A program made the position numbers and the translations under genes. DNA of 64,000 nucleotides from Malurus cyaneus samueli (lineage: Eukaryota; Chordata; Aves; Passeriformes; Maluridae), in contig CM019219.1 of the NCBI GenBank assembly GCA_009741485.1, positions 4,337,527 through 4,401,526 of the forward strand, read 5' to 3'. Numbering within the stretch: the first letter of the stretch is position 1; every line of letters starts with the position of its first letter. Under the pieces are notes generated by a model. That model was not told the DNA's origin, made no database searches, and worked only from the letters and a program-made list of their open reading frames with translations. Positions 1 through 12,043 of this stretch are shown in pieces.

Positions 1-3000
1 TTTGGAAAAATCTGAGTGCAGGATTAGGGAGGTCTCACTGTCTGTTCTTGTGCTGCAGAGACTAAAATGTCACAGCAGTGGGTGAGTGACCCCAGATCCC
101 ATCTCCCAGTGCCCATCCTGGGATTTCTGCATCCATCCTCGATGAGAGCTCTGATTATGCTTCCCTACAGAAATACACCTTCCTCAAGGGGTCTGGAAGC
201 AAATGGGACTTCTTAAATAGCATATAAATGTAACTTTTGATGTTTCTGCCCTGCAAGGATGAGGTTGTTGCTTGTGAAGCAGCTCCTTAAATACACATTT
301 CACAGAAAAATGCACTCCAGCAGGGGCACTGAGGATGGGTGAAAGCACAGGCCACACATCCAAGGAATCCCTGTGAGTGCAAACTCTGCCAGCTGAAGGA
401 TTGGCACTCCCTCTACCTTTGCCAGCTGCCCAATATTTATTCAGTGATTCCCATTTTCAGTCCTGTGCCTTTTCTTGCTGTCCAAAAGGATCTGATTTCG
501 TGATCAGATTCAGAAATCAGTTCTGAGCTGCTGTTTTGACCATAGGGACAGGCCACTGCTTCAGCCCTTTCTTTCAGCTCCCTTTCCCTCTCAGTAAGTT
601 TGAAGGAGTTCAGTTTTAACTGAGTTGGTTACAGAGCCCTGGACAGCAGAAACTTTCTCTTTTCACCCCAGAAAAAGTGACACCCCGCTCCCCAGCTGAC
701 CCAGTGACACCAGTACAATAATTCTTCCACTGATTGTGACATTCCTATGATTAGGGAAGGCTGAATCCTACAAGAGACCACAAAAACAATCACTATTTAA
801 CCCATTAATGCAAATTCCATCCCATTCTACAGGAGTTTGTGCTCCATCTGCAAATGCAGCTGATTTTTTCATGCTGTCCTGCACAGATCTGCCAGCTCCC
901 CCTTGCAGGCAGCAGACTTAATCAGTGAAAATAAATTGCTCAGGAATTAGCTCTGCAGGAAGAGCTGGCTCAAAAAGGATCAATTTTATTGTTTCTGAAA
1001 GTTCATAAATGTATCATTTTTTCCCCAACAGGCCCATCTCTCAGGGAGATATTAACTGTAATGGAACAGGCTCAGTCATTCATATCTCCATAAGATGGGC
1101 AGGCTCATCACTGTGTGAGATGTGGGATCTCTGAAGGGTCGTTGATCATCACGTGCTGGGTGACCTTCACATGCACACCTAAATGTCTTTGATTAAAGGC
1201 TCTTCTTCCATAACTTGTGACAAATGCTGCAATATTGATTTTCATATGCTTGTTACTGAAGACAGAACATATTCCAGAACAGGAATTGAACATTCGCTAG
1301 ATAGGGAAAACTTTGAGCTTTCAGAAAAAAAAAAAAAATAGAATTGCCCACAAGGGAGGAGAAAAGAGAGTTGGTTGTAGCAATGTCATTAGAAGGTTGT
1401 AAATGCCTTGGAGGGAAAAGGTACTTTATTTTAAGGTTACTAAATTAAGCAAAGGATGTAAGAGGAAAATCTCTTTAGTATTGAAGTCTGCGGATTTCCT
1501 ACGGCCCATAATATAAATAGGGACCCAGTGTGTTAAAAAAAGATATCTGCTACAAGTGTGGCATTTCTTCCCTCTGATTTTGTGCAGCTAGTGTCTGCAG
1601 CATCATTTAATACAACAAGAAGGTGTTTGCTGAGGATTCAGACTCTTTTAAAGAGGGCCCTCCAGGCGTATTTGGAAAAGTTCCAAATCTGATTGCTGGC
1701 TTTGCCTTTTACTGCAGAAACAGAGGGATCCTGAGTGCTGACAATCATTGCAATCAGCAAATAAACTGATTTTGTAAACAAAACAGAACACAGAGATTTA
1801 TTGAGATTGCAGAAAAACAAGGGTTTGGGACGTGAAAATGTCCTCAAGATTTATATTACACTTCTTTGCTCAAACATTTGTATGATTATTTGTATTTTTT
1901 TGTTGAAAACAGGGAGTAAGCATTGATACAAACACCCTTATTTTACATGAACCTAAATTTCAGAAGCAGACAGAAGAATTAACTGCTCATTGTTTTCAAT
2001 TCTCATGTTTATAACTTAAGAGGTCTCAGTTACCCAATTTGACATCAGAAGAAATAATGTGGCAGGTAGGTGATCAACATTTGGAATCATTGCTGCTCTC
2101 CCTGTGCAAAACCAATAAATAATTGCCATTCCCCCAGCCTCCCTTGGCTTAACTTCCAGAAAACCGAGGTGAGATTTCACATGACAATGATCCCAAAATC
2201 AGAGGGGACCTGTTTGGTTAAAGCCTCATGCAGAGCCCTCTGACACCAATGGAAAGATTTCATTTTATTTTGACGAGTTTTGTTTCATCTCCTACGTATC
2301 CATAGAGATATCTCATCTTCCTCTTTTGACAGGTGGTGGCTCAAGAAACAGCTTCAACATTACTCCTCTTTAAATACCAGAAAAACCTATTCCCACACAA
2401 GTTCCAAAATTTCGGAGTTCCAAATAAACTCTTGACTGGCTCTATTACTAGTTCTAACTATTGGGTTTTATGTAATCCATTACATTTCTCATTTCTTGTC
2501 ATTACAATAGCTTTCTTTTTTATTTTCTGTTCATTATGTACATATTGTTTAGAAGATAACACTTCAATCTTTCCCCCATTTCTAACAGCTCAGTCATGCT
2601 TATCCAGTACAAACCTGATTTAATTTCTTACCAAGGGCCACAGGGAAATTGAAGAGGTGCTGTTCATTAGTCTGTCTTGTAATTATGCTTCTAACTCTGC
2701 TTTCTAAAGCAGCTCTTAGATGCCTCTGGTTCTGGGGCTGTTTGGAATCTGAGCAGTGCCTCATTATCTGACAGTTTTGAAACCACTGAAACAGATAAAT
2801 TAACCCAACTTGGGGACTGCTCACTGCGTGTGCAGTAATTTTAAGTAGGAAAAGGTGTGAGGCAATGCACTCAGGGGTCCATCAGTTCCAGGGTGGGTTT
2901 GGTTTCTTTGCACTTTGTGATGTTATTGACAGCACAGAACAATTCATGCAGATTCATCCACTTTTAATAACTCTGCTTCACTCCACTGCATCCACTGTAA

Positions 3001-5925
3001 GCACAGTATATACCTGATTATATTGATAATGTGGGAATTTTCTAATAACATTTGAAACAGTTAATGACTGACTGGCTAATTTTGTGGTATTTGAGGGACA
3101 CTGAGGTATTTTTCTTAAACTGGCCCACATTTTGAGTCTCCTCTTTGAACATATCCTTCTGGAAAAGTGTTCTGCTCCCCTCTGAGGAGCAAATCTGACT
3201 TAGAAGAGTTGCACCAGGGCAGGAATTCCTGAATCCTATAGAGCTGCATAAGGAGATGACAAGCACGAGCAGTAAAACCCCTCTGCTGTCAGAAAGAGTT
3301 CATCACTGCCCAGAGGACTTCAAACTACAGAAAAGGGAGAATAAAATAACTCTCGAGGGAAAGAAAATCCGACCTCTTGATCTTCCTTCTCCTGGGCTGA
3401 AGGAGAATCCTCTCAGTCAATGCCATGAGGATCCTCAGAAACTCTTCAGCCTGGCATCCCTCAGGTCTCCACTTGCCATAGCATTGATCAGATCACTGTC
3501 AATTTTTCTGTTTTCAAAAGAATTGTCTTTGCTCTCTGGATCTGTACAATCTGTGCAATGCTAAAAATGAGGGAGGAGGCAGGGGTTGGTCAGTCCTCCC
3601 ATTTTTCTCGAAGCAAACAGCAAAATTGGCATTTATTTGTCTCCCTTTGTGCTACTTTCTGTAGTGGCAAATCCTCAGCCATCCGAAACTGGACTGAAAA
3701 CAATATTACATTCTGCCTTGAGGTAAATTTGTCAGATTAATGCCATCTATGAAAGAAATAGTAGCTCCTTGAATTACTGACTGCAGGCTTTGTACAAAAT
3801 GCAGCTCCACGAGCAGCCCTGAGTTTTGGTGGCTGTTGGTGCAGAGTAAATGCCTGGTTCAGGGGGTATCTGCCAGGACTTGCAAAGACTGTCTTTGCAG
3901 CTGCTTCAGCAATAAATAACTTGTGTCATTTGGCTTTTGTTTTCTCCTCTACCTCATCTGACCCAAATTCTCTGACATTAGGAAATTGTGGGTTAAAGAG
4001 CAGAGTGAATTAGGTGTATCCTATTTCCTTTTCTTTTTTTTTCTGCTGGAGTTATTCCAGCTGCATATCTGATCCAATATTCCTTCTGTCTTTGAGATGT
4101 ATCTGAGTCGAATCTCTGCCTTGCCCTTAGAGCACTCCAACCTATAGGCTACACAAACTTAATTGTGGATATCTTCATTTCATTCCAGATCAGCCAGTGC
4201 TTAATTAATTTTACGAAGCCCTTCAGCTATTTCAAAGTTCTCTGCAATGTTCACCTATAACCCTCTGAGAGCACTTTCCTGGAGTATGAGGAATGTGGTT
4301 TAGATTTTTCACAGGAATCAGAGGAAGACCTCTCATATCTCAAAGTGTTTTAAGAAATATGTCTCATAAAGCAAAGGCCCCTTTGCACACCTTAATGAGT
4401 AAATTACACAGAAATCACTCAAGTGTTCACAGTCATAAAAAAAAACATTAAAAAAATTATATTCATCACAGAAAACAATTCAGCAAAAGCAAAACATGGC
4501 GAGGGACACTGATTAAAATACCTGGATGGAAGCAGCAGAAATCACATGAATAGCCTGTTCAGTCCCTCAAGCCTTCTTGCCTGTGGCTAAAACTCATCAC
4601 TTTTTTCTTGAGACTGTCCTTATTCTCCTGTTCTTGGCACAATCTATACTCATGGTTTTATCCTGATGCTAATATATTCGAATTTCATGCCAAGAGTACT
4701 ACAATGGGATAATATGATACACTACTCAAGCATTTTTGGAAAGGGGTAGTCATGAATCTACCAGTAGCAGTAGCTGCAATTTTTTCATGTGCTGTTTTGA
4801 GAGAACAGTGAAGACTTGGCATTATCAGCTTCAAAGTGACACAGTTCCCCATCCTCACTGGATTTTCACCTGTTGCAGTTTAAAAGAATCTTTAAATTGA
4901 CAGAATTAAAAAAATCTTCCATCTGCTTGTGAAAGGCTGAGAAGAAATTATATTCTTTTAATTAAATAGTTCTCATTCTGTATCAGAAGGTGCTGTTCTA
5001 TGCTAAGAACCCTCTTACCAATAAAAATGGAGGGTTTCTCCCCAAGTTTGAGTGGGATTTTTACTCCTCACATGTGGAGTAAAGGAGCATTAAATGTGTT
5101 TGTGGCCAGTGGCAGGACAAGGAGGTGCTGCTGTCACCTGGGTGATGGAACAGCTTCATCTGCACTCCTGACTCTGGGGGATGCAGGGGAAGAATCTGCT
5201 GACATTTGGAGAACAGCAAGAATCCCCTTTAACATTTTATATATTTGTCAAACAAGGCATTCAGCAATTTTGTAAATGTGCTGCAATAACAATAAATACT
5301 CAGGGTTCAGGTAATGAGTGTTGTGCCTTGCTGGGAATGGGCTGACTCGGGAAGAGACAGTAATTTTTAGATGAAGTCTCCAGAATTCTCTCAGTGTTAA
5401 AGAACTGTGAGCTCTGGAATTTATGTCCTCACGTGAGAAAATGGAACAGCAGCCTTTACCCATTCCCTTCACAGCCACGTTTTCCTTGTGTTTTTTGGAA
5501 GGTAATCTAAATATCTCAGAGGTTGTTCACATTCCATAAGCTCCATGCAGTTCCTGTGGATTTATTGAGAGGTTCACACCTCTGACTGTGTTCTCAGTGA
5601 TAAATTCCTGAATATTTGATATGCTTGAATGCAACTTTCAGTCAGAGCTCCATGTGTTTTGAAGAGGAGAGACATTTTCAAAACAAACATCTAAAAAAGC
5701 TAATTTGAGAAAACAGAACAGGAGTCTGTGGGCCCTGCAGTCAGGGATTCAGAGTTGGGTGAATGTAAGTGCCTCTAGATAAAACTGATTTTACTGAAAC
5801 AAAACTATGGATAGAGCCCCTGAATAATTCTTGGTGTCTGGAATAAAATCCTGCCTGGATATGATTTAGCAGATAGTGAAACCGGTTGGTTAAAAGTCAT
5901 TCATAACATGATAGAGAACTGAAAT
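1..5925. other. Unique AT-rich non-coding stretch
   Basis: I see no gene here. Open frames on both strands are at most about 100 codons, have no recognisable domain and start and stop at random. The sequence has long A and T runs, including a run of 14 A at 1325-1338, and few CpG. A short block around 1490-1525 has CpG in two places followed by CCATAATATAAATAGG, which looks like a combined CArG-like and TATA-like motif, but no transcript can be inferred from it. No CR1 or LTR sequence was recognised. Confidence 0.6.
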
Positions 5926-5929
5926 AATG

Positions 5930-6125
5930 AAATAATGCCTGAAGTGTGAGAGCCGTTAATATCACTTTAAACAAAAGCATCATATAAAATATTCATTAGC
6001 ACACAGAAAATTAAAATAAGATAGCATCTAATTAATCTGTTAAACCTCTAAATGACTAATTAATCTCATTAATAAAGTCAACATTTGATGATAGATAAGA
6101 GAAATTAATGGCAGTTATTTTCCCA
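5930..6125. promoter_or_regulatory. Candidate non-coding regulatory element with repeated TAATTA sites
   Basis: The 11-mer CTAATTAATCT occurs twice in the same orientation, at 6028-6038 and 6056-6066, so the copies are 28 bp apart. More TTAAT/ATTAA cores lie on either side. TAATTA is the core of many homeodomain binding sites, and tight clusters of it are common in vertebrate developmental enhancers. That is family knowledge; the enhancer role here is inference. AT-rich sequence also produces such cores by chance. The exact 11-mer repeat is the strongest point in its favour. Confidence 0.3.
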
Positions 6126-9100
6126 GGGACAGCTGTGAAGTCGTAGGAGACACAAATATTTTAAAATATCAACATTTCCCTGTGTTTGGATATTTCTGGG
6201 ATATCTTTATGAAGAAGGAGATGAGAGCAGCAGTTGGAAGTACAAGGAGTGAGCAAAACTGCAGAACAGCACAGCTGTAACCAGCTCCGTTTTCATATGG
6301 ATTTATTACCTTATTATTGAGATGTCTGGAGCCAAAGATACAGCTCAGAGCTTATAAAAGCAAATTGGTTTTCATACTTTCCTTCTTCTTTATATTTTAC
6401 ATTGATCATTTACCTATTTTTCTGTCTAAATTTCAGTTGTGCTGTGATTCCAAATGATTTAAGCCCGTGGTCTTTCCATATAGTCCAGCCAGAAATGAGA
6501 CACGAGTTAACAGTGATCATTCTGCAGGCTGGACTTGTTCCTTCTGCTGTTTCGTACGGATTGCAAAGGAAAAAAATATCAGAGCTCCATTTAAAAACCT
6601 TTTTTGGGAAAGAATTTAAAAGTTAGCCCTAAAATGCTGTGGGTGTTGAAGCAATACATCACAAATCAGCTTAATGAGGTGCCATGAATATGTTCCTTGT
6701 AAAGGCAGCTGCCCAATGCTCTTCCAAAAGCAGCTCTTTACTAATATCATGGAAGAGAAACTGCTGAACCTAAGGATGATTGGAAAACTAGATGCAGCAT
6801 CAAACTTTAAATGTGGTTTTACACATTAACATTTTCCCAGACTTTATTCCAGTTTCCCATTCACTGAGTTATTGCAAGAAAAGGATTGCCTTAGGCAAGA
6901 AACTTTAGAGTTTTCATGATTTTTCAGCATTTTTTTAACTCCCCAAAGGTGCTGATTTGGCAAAACAGAGGGCAGTTAAAATATTTCACAATTCAAAATG
7001 CTTTGTCATTTTTCCTGCCTTATAATTATCCCTAAAACTGCTTGGTGTTCGCTGTGTGCCTTAAAAGAGCCCTTATTAAAGTTCAGATACTTCTTCATGC
7101 TGAGGAGAAAGGGAAGACAATTCTCTCAGATGGAACCCAAAAGTAATGCCAAAATTTGCCCTCATTTACTATGATTTAAATACACTCAGTCATTTCATTA
7201 TCCCCAGGAGTGTAAATCGTGTCCTGATTTGCTCTGAATGGAATTAATTCCCCGACAAGCAGGGGTGGGTTTTAGGTTTTTGAACCTGCCATACCTAATG
7301 CAAAAGAAAAAGGCAGAAATGTTTTTGTGACCCTAAGCATCAGAGGCTCAGGAAAGAGTCAATTCCCACCAAAACGGTTTTATTCTGCTGAAAAAAAAAA
7401 AAAAAAAGGTTCTGTACAATTAAGCTTGAGCCAGATCAACCCTTTCAATACAAACAAAATTTCAAGCAGTTAATATATCACTGACTCTGAGGAATTATTA
7501 ACTGACTGAATTAATCCATGAGTTAATGTGCTTTTTTTGGATCAAAGCCTTAGAAATTTTGACACACCTCTTGCTGTAGGAAGAAAAGCTGGATTAGCTA
7601 ATGTACCCTTGTTCTATTAAAAATACAGCCATTAGGACATTTAAATTAAATCTGATTAGTCAGCTCTGATTTAAACCTCAGCATTTGTGGAGCTTTAATT
7701 ACAGTACAGTATGTGAAATTCATGCAAGTTTTGTTAATGCTGCAGTGCTCAGTGGCCTGAAGTGTCAAAAACTCATGGAATGAACTCTCTCCATGTGCAA
7801 ATACTCCAGAAAACTAAACCAGGAACAAATTCAACAAATGAAATCTTCTCATTATTGATCTGTTATGTAGTTTAAATGAAGTGGAATCTCTGTCATACCA
7901 GCAAATCTGTTTGCCTTTCCCCACTAAGGGAATATTTTCTGCCTCTCTAAAATTGCATCAGTTCCAAAGGTTAAACTCAAGCCTGAAGAATCAAAGATGA
8001 AAAATATTTCTTAGAAAGCTCCATGTTATCAGTCTACAAGAGGACTTGCATTTGTGAAAAACACAAGTGTGCTGTCTGAAAGGGGGCTGCTTATGCTCAT
8101 CTGCTCCGTGTTTCCAAACACTTCCTGAAAGCATTTCACTTTAATCTGGGAAGAAATCTCTGAAGTATTTTGGGCTGCCCTTTAAAAGCAGCGATGCAGC
8201 AATCTGGTGACAGAGAAAAACAGAGATTCATCTTTTGGCTACTCATTGCCACCCAGCAGCTGGGGTGAGAAAACTCGAATGCACAAGACAAAGAAAAAGA
8301 ATAAAAAAAGATTAAAAAAAAAAAAGAAAAAAAAGTTGAGTTTTCAGCAAATATGAATAGAATTCAGAGATGCAATGAAAGCTAATTAATGTGAAATTCT
8401 GCTCTCTGATGCCAACCAAGAGCTTCCTAAGAGAGGCATCATCAAAAGGAGAAAAAATACTTCAAGACAGGGGACTGAGATGGGCCATCAGGGTGACAAT
8501 GGATGAGTGAAACCCAAGAGCTGGAATGAACTGATTTGAAAATAATCCATGAAAACCTGTAGGAAAATACTAAAATATAGACAAGGGATACAATTAGAAC
8601 AAAGGCAGCTTTTTAAAAACTTTTCTTCGTGTGCAATGAGCCTGTGGCTAAACAAACTTGTTTCAAGGAATATTTTTTTCAAGTCATCTTAATCACCTAC
8701 TTCCACAACTTCCTAAAAGCAGGAATGTCTCAATGCTCATAAATACTCATAAATAATATGAGTAGCTTAATAGAATTGAGTTCACTGGTTTGACAGAGGA
8801 GAGAGAAAACACATTATCCATGAGAGTATTTACAGCAATGCAGCTGTAGCCAGGGAGGGGATATGATAATAAGACTTTTAACAGGAGTCTAAAGCTGTAA
8901 CCAGAGCTAAAACCACTGTTCCATATTTGTTCCCTCAGGTGTATCAGTTTTACATTAACATTTACCATTTCATTAGCTTCTCTGGCACAGATTTGGGAAG
9001 AACAAGGGTTTCTTGTCATTTAAATATAAAAAACCCAGCCTCAGAAAGATCTCTCTGTGCAACTCTTAAATAATTCACCACATCTGTAAACATCTGAAAA

Positions 9101-9404
9101 TGTTAGAACCTTCCTGCTCGTGAACAAGGAGTGATTTAAACTTGTTCTCTGCTGTGTCCTGAGCAGCCCTTTTGGTGCCAAAGTGCAGCCTGAGTGGAAC
9201 CAACAAAAAAAATCTTGTAACGCTGAGATATTTGGGTTTTACTGTTCCCCCCTTGCTGTAATTTCACTGACATTCGTGTAATTACCTCTGATTTCCTCTG
9301 GTAAAAGGATACAGAACTGTGTGGAACAGATAGATAGGAGGCTTCCAAATTAGGGCGCAAACCTTTCAAATTAAGCAAAACTCTCACCTCACTCATTTTA
9401 GGCT
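6126..9404. other. Unique non-coding stretch with A-rich tracts
   Basis: No gene, RNA or interspersed repeat was recognised. It contains a run of 18 A at 7391-7408 and an A-rich tract at about 8288-8336. Open frames are under 95 codons and without recognisable similarity. The part around 7600-7740 is rich in TTTAAAT/TTAATTA words and could be regulatory, but shows nothing specific enough to call. Confidence 0.55.
8288..8336 (+). repeat. A-rich low-complexity tract
   Basis: Almost pure adenine broken by single G and T bases, ending in AAAAGAAAAAAAAG. There is no recognisable element body upstream, so it is not evidently the tail of a retrotransposon. Confidence 0.75.
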
Positions 9405-9662
9405 GCACAATTCAGCGGCGCCTTATAAATATTCATGAAGTTCATTAGCAGACATACAATATTTGAGCTTTAATTGTTTAAGGACATTAAAACTTCATTT
9501 TAACAGGGGTCATGTAACTTCTGAATTCCTAATGTGTACCAGCTCCAGACCTTTAAAACTTAATGGCAATGATGGGATTTCCATCACGGGGTCAGAGGCA
9601 TTGGCAAATGCAATTTTCCAGACTAAAATATCATTAATTTTGCCCCGTGCCTATAAAATGTT
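9405..9662. promoter_or_regulatory. Candidate conserved non-coding element
   Basis: The stretch opens with a CpG-containing segment (GGCGCC) running into TATAAATATTCATGAA, which holds an octamer-like ATTCATGA near 9431. It continues with TTTAATTG, GACATTAAAAC and CATCACGGGG. Retained CpG within a CpG-poor background, and mixed-complexity sequence without repeats, are typical of constrained non-coding DNA. An open frame of 67 codons crosses it but has no recognisable similarity. Only an alignment with other birds would settle it. Confidence 0.25.
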
Positions 9663-9959
9663 GTGAGCAAAAACAGTGAGTGAGCTGAGGCATTGGAGCT
9701 GAGCCCTGAGCCAGCCCAGATTTCACTGATAACCAGTTTAATTTCTCCATACAGCCAGTAATTGCTGTGCCACGAATGTGCCTGTTTTGAAATGAGGTGA
9801 AGCTCATCCCCCTTGTGGGTGGCCCAACAGCAGCCTTGCTTTCCACACTGAAGGGCCAGAATAATTCAGAGTGAAATCTGAAAGAAATAAAGCCAGGCAG
9901 AAACTGTCCTGAAAAGTAACAACCATGATTACTTTAATGGAGCATTTAACAAAAAAAAA

Positions 9960-10140
9960 ATCTTCAGTCTTAACTATAATGGAGCTACTTCAATAAATGT
10001 ATTCAGTGGCTGTATTTAATTGAACTCTTAGGATTTGGCTGCATTTGGAAGTTTACCAGAATAGCTAGTCAAGAATAATTACGATGCTAGGCTCTCTAAT
10101 TGAGCTTTAAAATGTCTTCTTTTTTCATATTTAGCATAAC
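9960..10140. promoter_or_regulatory. Candidate conserved non-coding element
   Basis: Non-repetitive AT-rich sequence with homeodomain-type cores (TTTAATTG, TCTAATTGAG, ATAATTACG) and a CpG next to one of them. It resembles the texture of vertebrate enhancers. No open frame of note covers it. The call is inference from texture alone. Confidence 0.22.
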
Positions 10141-11530
10141 CTATGCTGGAATTACGCCTGAAGAGCTGTTTTGGAAGAATTCTGAGAGTAGATAAATCTT
10201 TGTAATTATGAAAGAGACACATAATGTAAGACATAAGGACCAGGCAAAGATCATCCATCCCAAAAAAGAAATTTCAAATTTGTGATAGGGAGTCAAATAT
10301 GAGCTGTGGGTTAAAAGAAAAGCAGAGATGTGGCATTTCACATAACTCAGGTCTCTAAAGAAGTTCTTGAATTCTGTGAGTTTGGATTTAACTACATTCA
10401 GAAGCTTTCATTAATGCTTGGTAATTGTCTTAAGATGACTTGGCTTTCACTTTGTCTGCAATTCCATTCATCCAGTTTGGCTGCTAAAGTTCTTTTCTTG
10501 GAATGTGTTAAATCAAATAAGGGTGTAATTCTGTAAATATTGGGAGTGCTCTGTCACTCTTGCTAATTTTATTAACTCATTAACATTTGAGGGAATTTTA
10601 TAAACAAATGAAGAGATGTAGAAGATTTTATCTGTGTGGCCCCTCCATCAGTTCAGGGCAGTAACCCATGGCAGTTTGAACAAATTTGTCCTCTCAAATA
10701 CACATTATTGACCATTATACACGCTGCTGGGTCTGATGCTTGGCAGGAGACCATTTGACCTGGCTTTACAGATGGTCAACAGTGGAAATTCTGGATGTTT
10801 GTGTCCTTTTTATGGATAAACACTGGATCATTTAAAACTGAAGGAGTCCAGTGCATAAAGTCAATTTTTGAAAGAATGGTGACACTAACAAAGGCCAAGC
10901 AAGTGCTGCCACTTTCTCCTAGCAGCCCTCTAAAGCTCTGAAATGATAAAGAGATCCTTTTCCTCATTATTCTACATATGTTTTCCTTTCAGGAAAATCA
11001 AGCCCTGATGAACAGCCAGAATGAGAAACAGAAGTTCTCTGGAAAATATGGGACTCATTTCCAGCAGCTGGGTCTCTGTTTGCTAAACAAGGCCAGCCCC
11101 AAAATGCTTTCCCATCTGCAGACTGGATGTGAGGAGCTCAGTTCATCCCAAAATAAATTGAATTTCTGCACTGCCACATCTCTAACACAACTCTGGATAA
11201 GCCTTGGCTGCCTGTTCCTCTTTTTGTTGCAGTCACTGCAATGAAACTGTGCAGGAACAGTCTCCACCATGCAAAGGAACATTCTCAGCCAGCATAAATC
11301 AGGGTTATTTCACAAAAGGCAATGAACTGAAGCTGGTTTATGTCTCCTGCAGCTGTAGATCAAAACAGTATTAGCGTGAAACCTGCTGCATGGAGCTATT
11401 TAGAATTATTTGTGAAGTGCCTAATCCCCAGAAGCTTCTTTTCTGGTTATTAATCACAACGTGCTTGTTATCCTGATCTGCTAATAGAGCTGCTGGGGAA
11501 AGATTGCAATCCTGGTGCAGAATGCTGCCT
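10141..11530. other. Unique non-coding stretch
   Basis: No gene or repeat recognised. At about 10979-10992 a pyrimidine-rich run followed by CAG resembles a splice acceptor, and an 88-codon frame follows. No matching donor or recognisable protein sequence supports an exon, so I treat it as chance. Confidence 0.55.
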
Positions 11531-12043
11531 TGCCTCTTCATGTCGAGAGTTGTTTTATTAGTGAGCTTCACAGCAATTAAGTGAAGTCAAACAAACCCCA
11601 CTTCAGTGTTCCATCAGCACAAAAAGTGTTGGAGATGCTGTCACCCACTGAGGTTCTAACAAACCATTTTTAATATCTGCAAATGTGTGAAATCCTGTGA
11701 CCCACTGAAGTTTCTAATAAATAATTTTTTATATCTGCAAATGTGTGAAATCCTGTGATCCACTGAGGTTCTAATACACCATTTTTTCTATCTGCAAATG
11801 CGTGACTGCAGATGTTTGACTGATCATTGCTTGTTTTGACCACTCTAAAATTCAATCCCAGACATACAGGGAAATTCAAGTGGGTGTCGGTGACCACAGA
11901 ATTGCACTGAAGTGCTGAGGAGAAGGGGATGGGTCACAGGATTTCCAATGATTTTTGTGTTGATAGAACATTGAAGTGGGGTTTGTTTGACTTCCCTTAA
12001 TTGCTGTGAAGCTCATCAATAAAACATTCGATATGAAGAGGCA
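11531..12043. repeat. Imperfect inverted repeat enclosing tandem repeats (fold-back structure)
   Basis: The left arm at 11531-11648 and the right arm at 11930-12043 are reverse complements of each other over about 115 bp, with roughly 80-85% match by eye. Both arms carry, in opposite directions, the same series of blocks: TGCCTCTTCAT, GAGCTTCACAGCAATTAAG, GAAGTCAAACAAACCCCACT and CTGT(C/G)ACCCA. The spacer of about 280 bp holds a threefold tandem repeat that begins inside the left arm. Such a layout fits an old fold-back or MITE-like transposon, or an inverted local duplication. No transposase or known terminal sequence was recognised, and no clear target-site duplication. Confidence 0.8.
11638..11806 (+). 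repeat. Tandem repeat, three units of 57-58 bp
   Basis: Units run 11638-11694, 11695-11752 and 11753 to about 11806. Each begins CTGT(C/G)A(C/T)CCACTGA, passes through TTCTAA(C/T)A and a T-rich core, and ends with ATCTGCAAATG(T/C)GTGA. The third unit decays at its end. The unit start is also the inner end of both arms of the surrounding inverted repeat, so amplification seems to have grown from the arm junction. This is not a CRISPR: units are contiguous, without spacers. Confidence 0.85.

Noticed and set aside
10960..11244. Possible exon after a pyrimidine tract and CAG
   Set aside because: No donor site or recognisable protein sequence supports it; such acceptor-like sites are frequent in T-rich DNA.
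11638..11806. CRISPR-like repeat pattern
   Set aside because: Units are contiguous and diverging, with no unique spacers, and the DNA is vertebrate.
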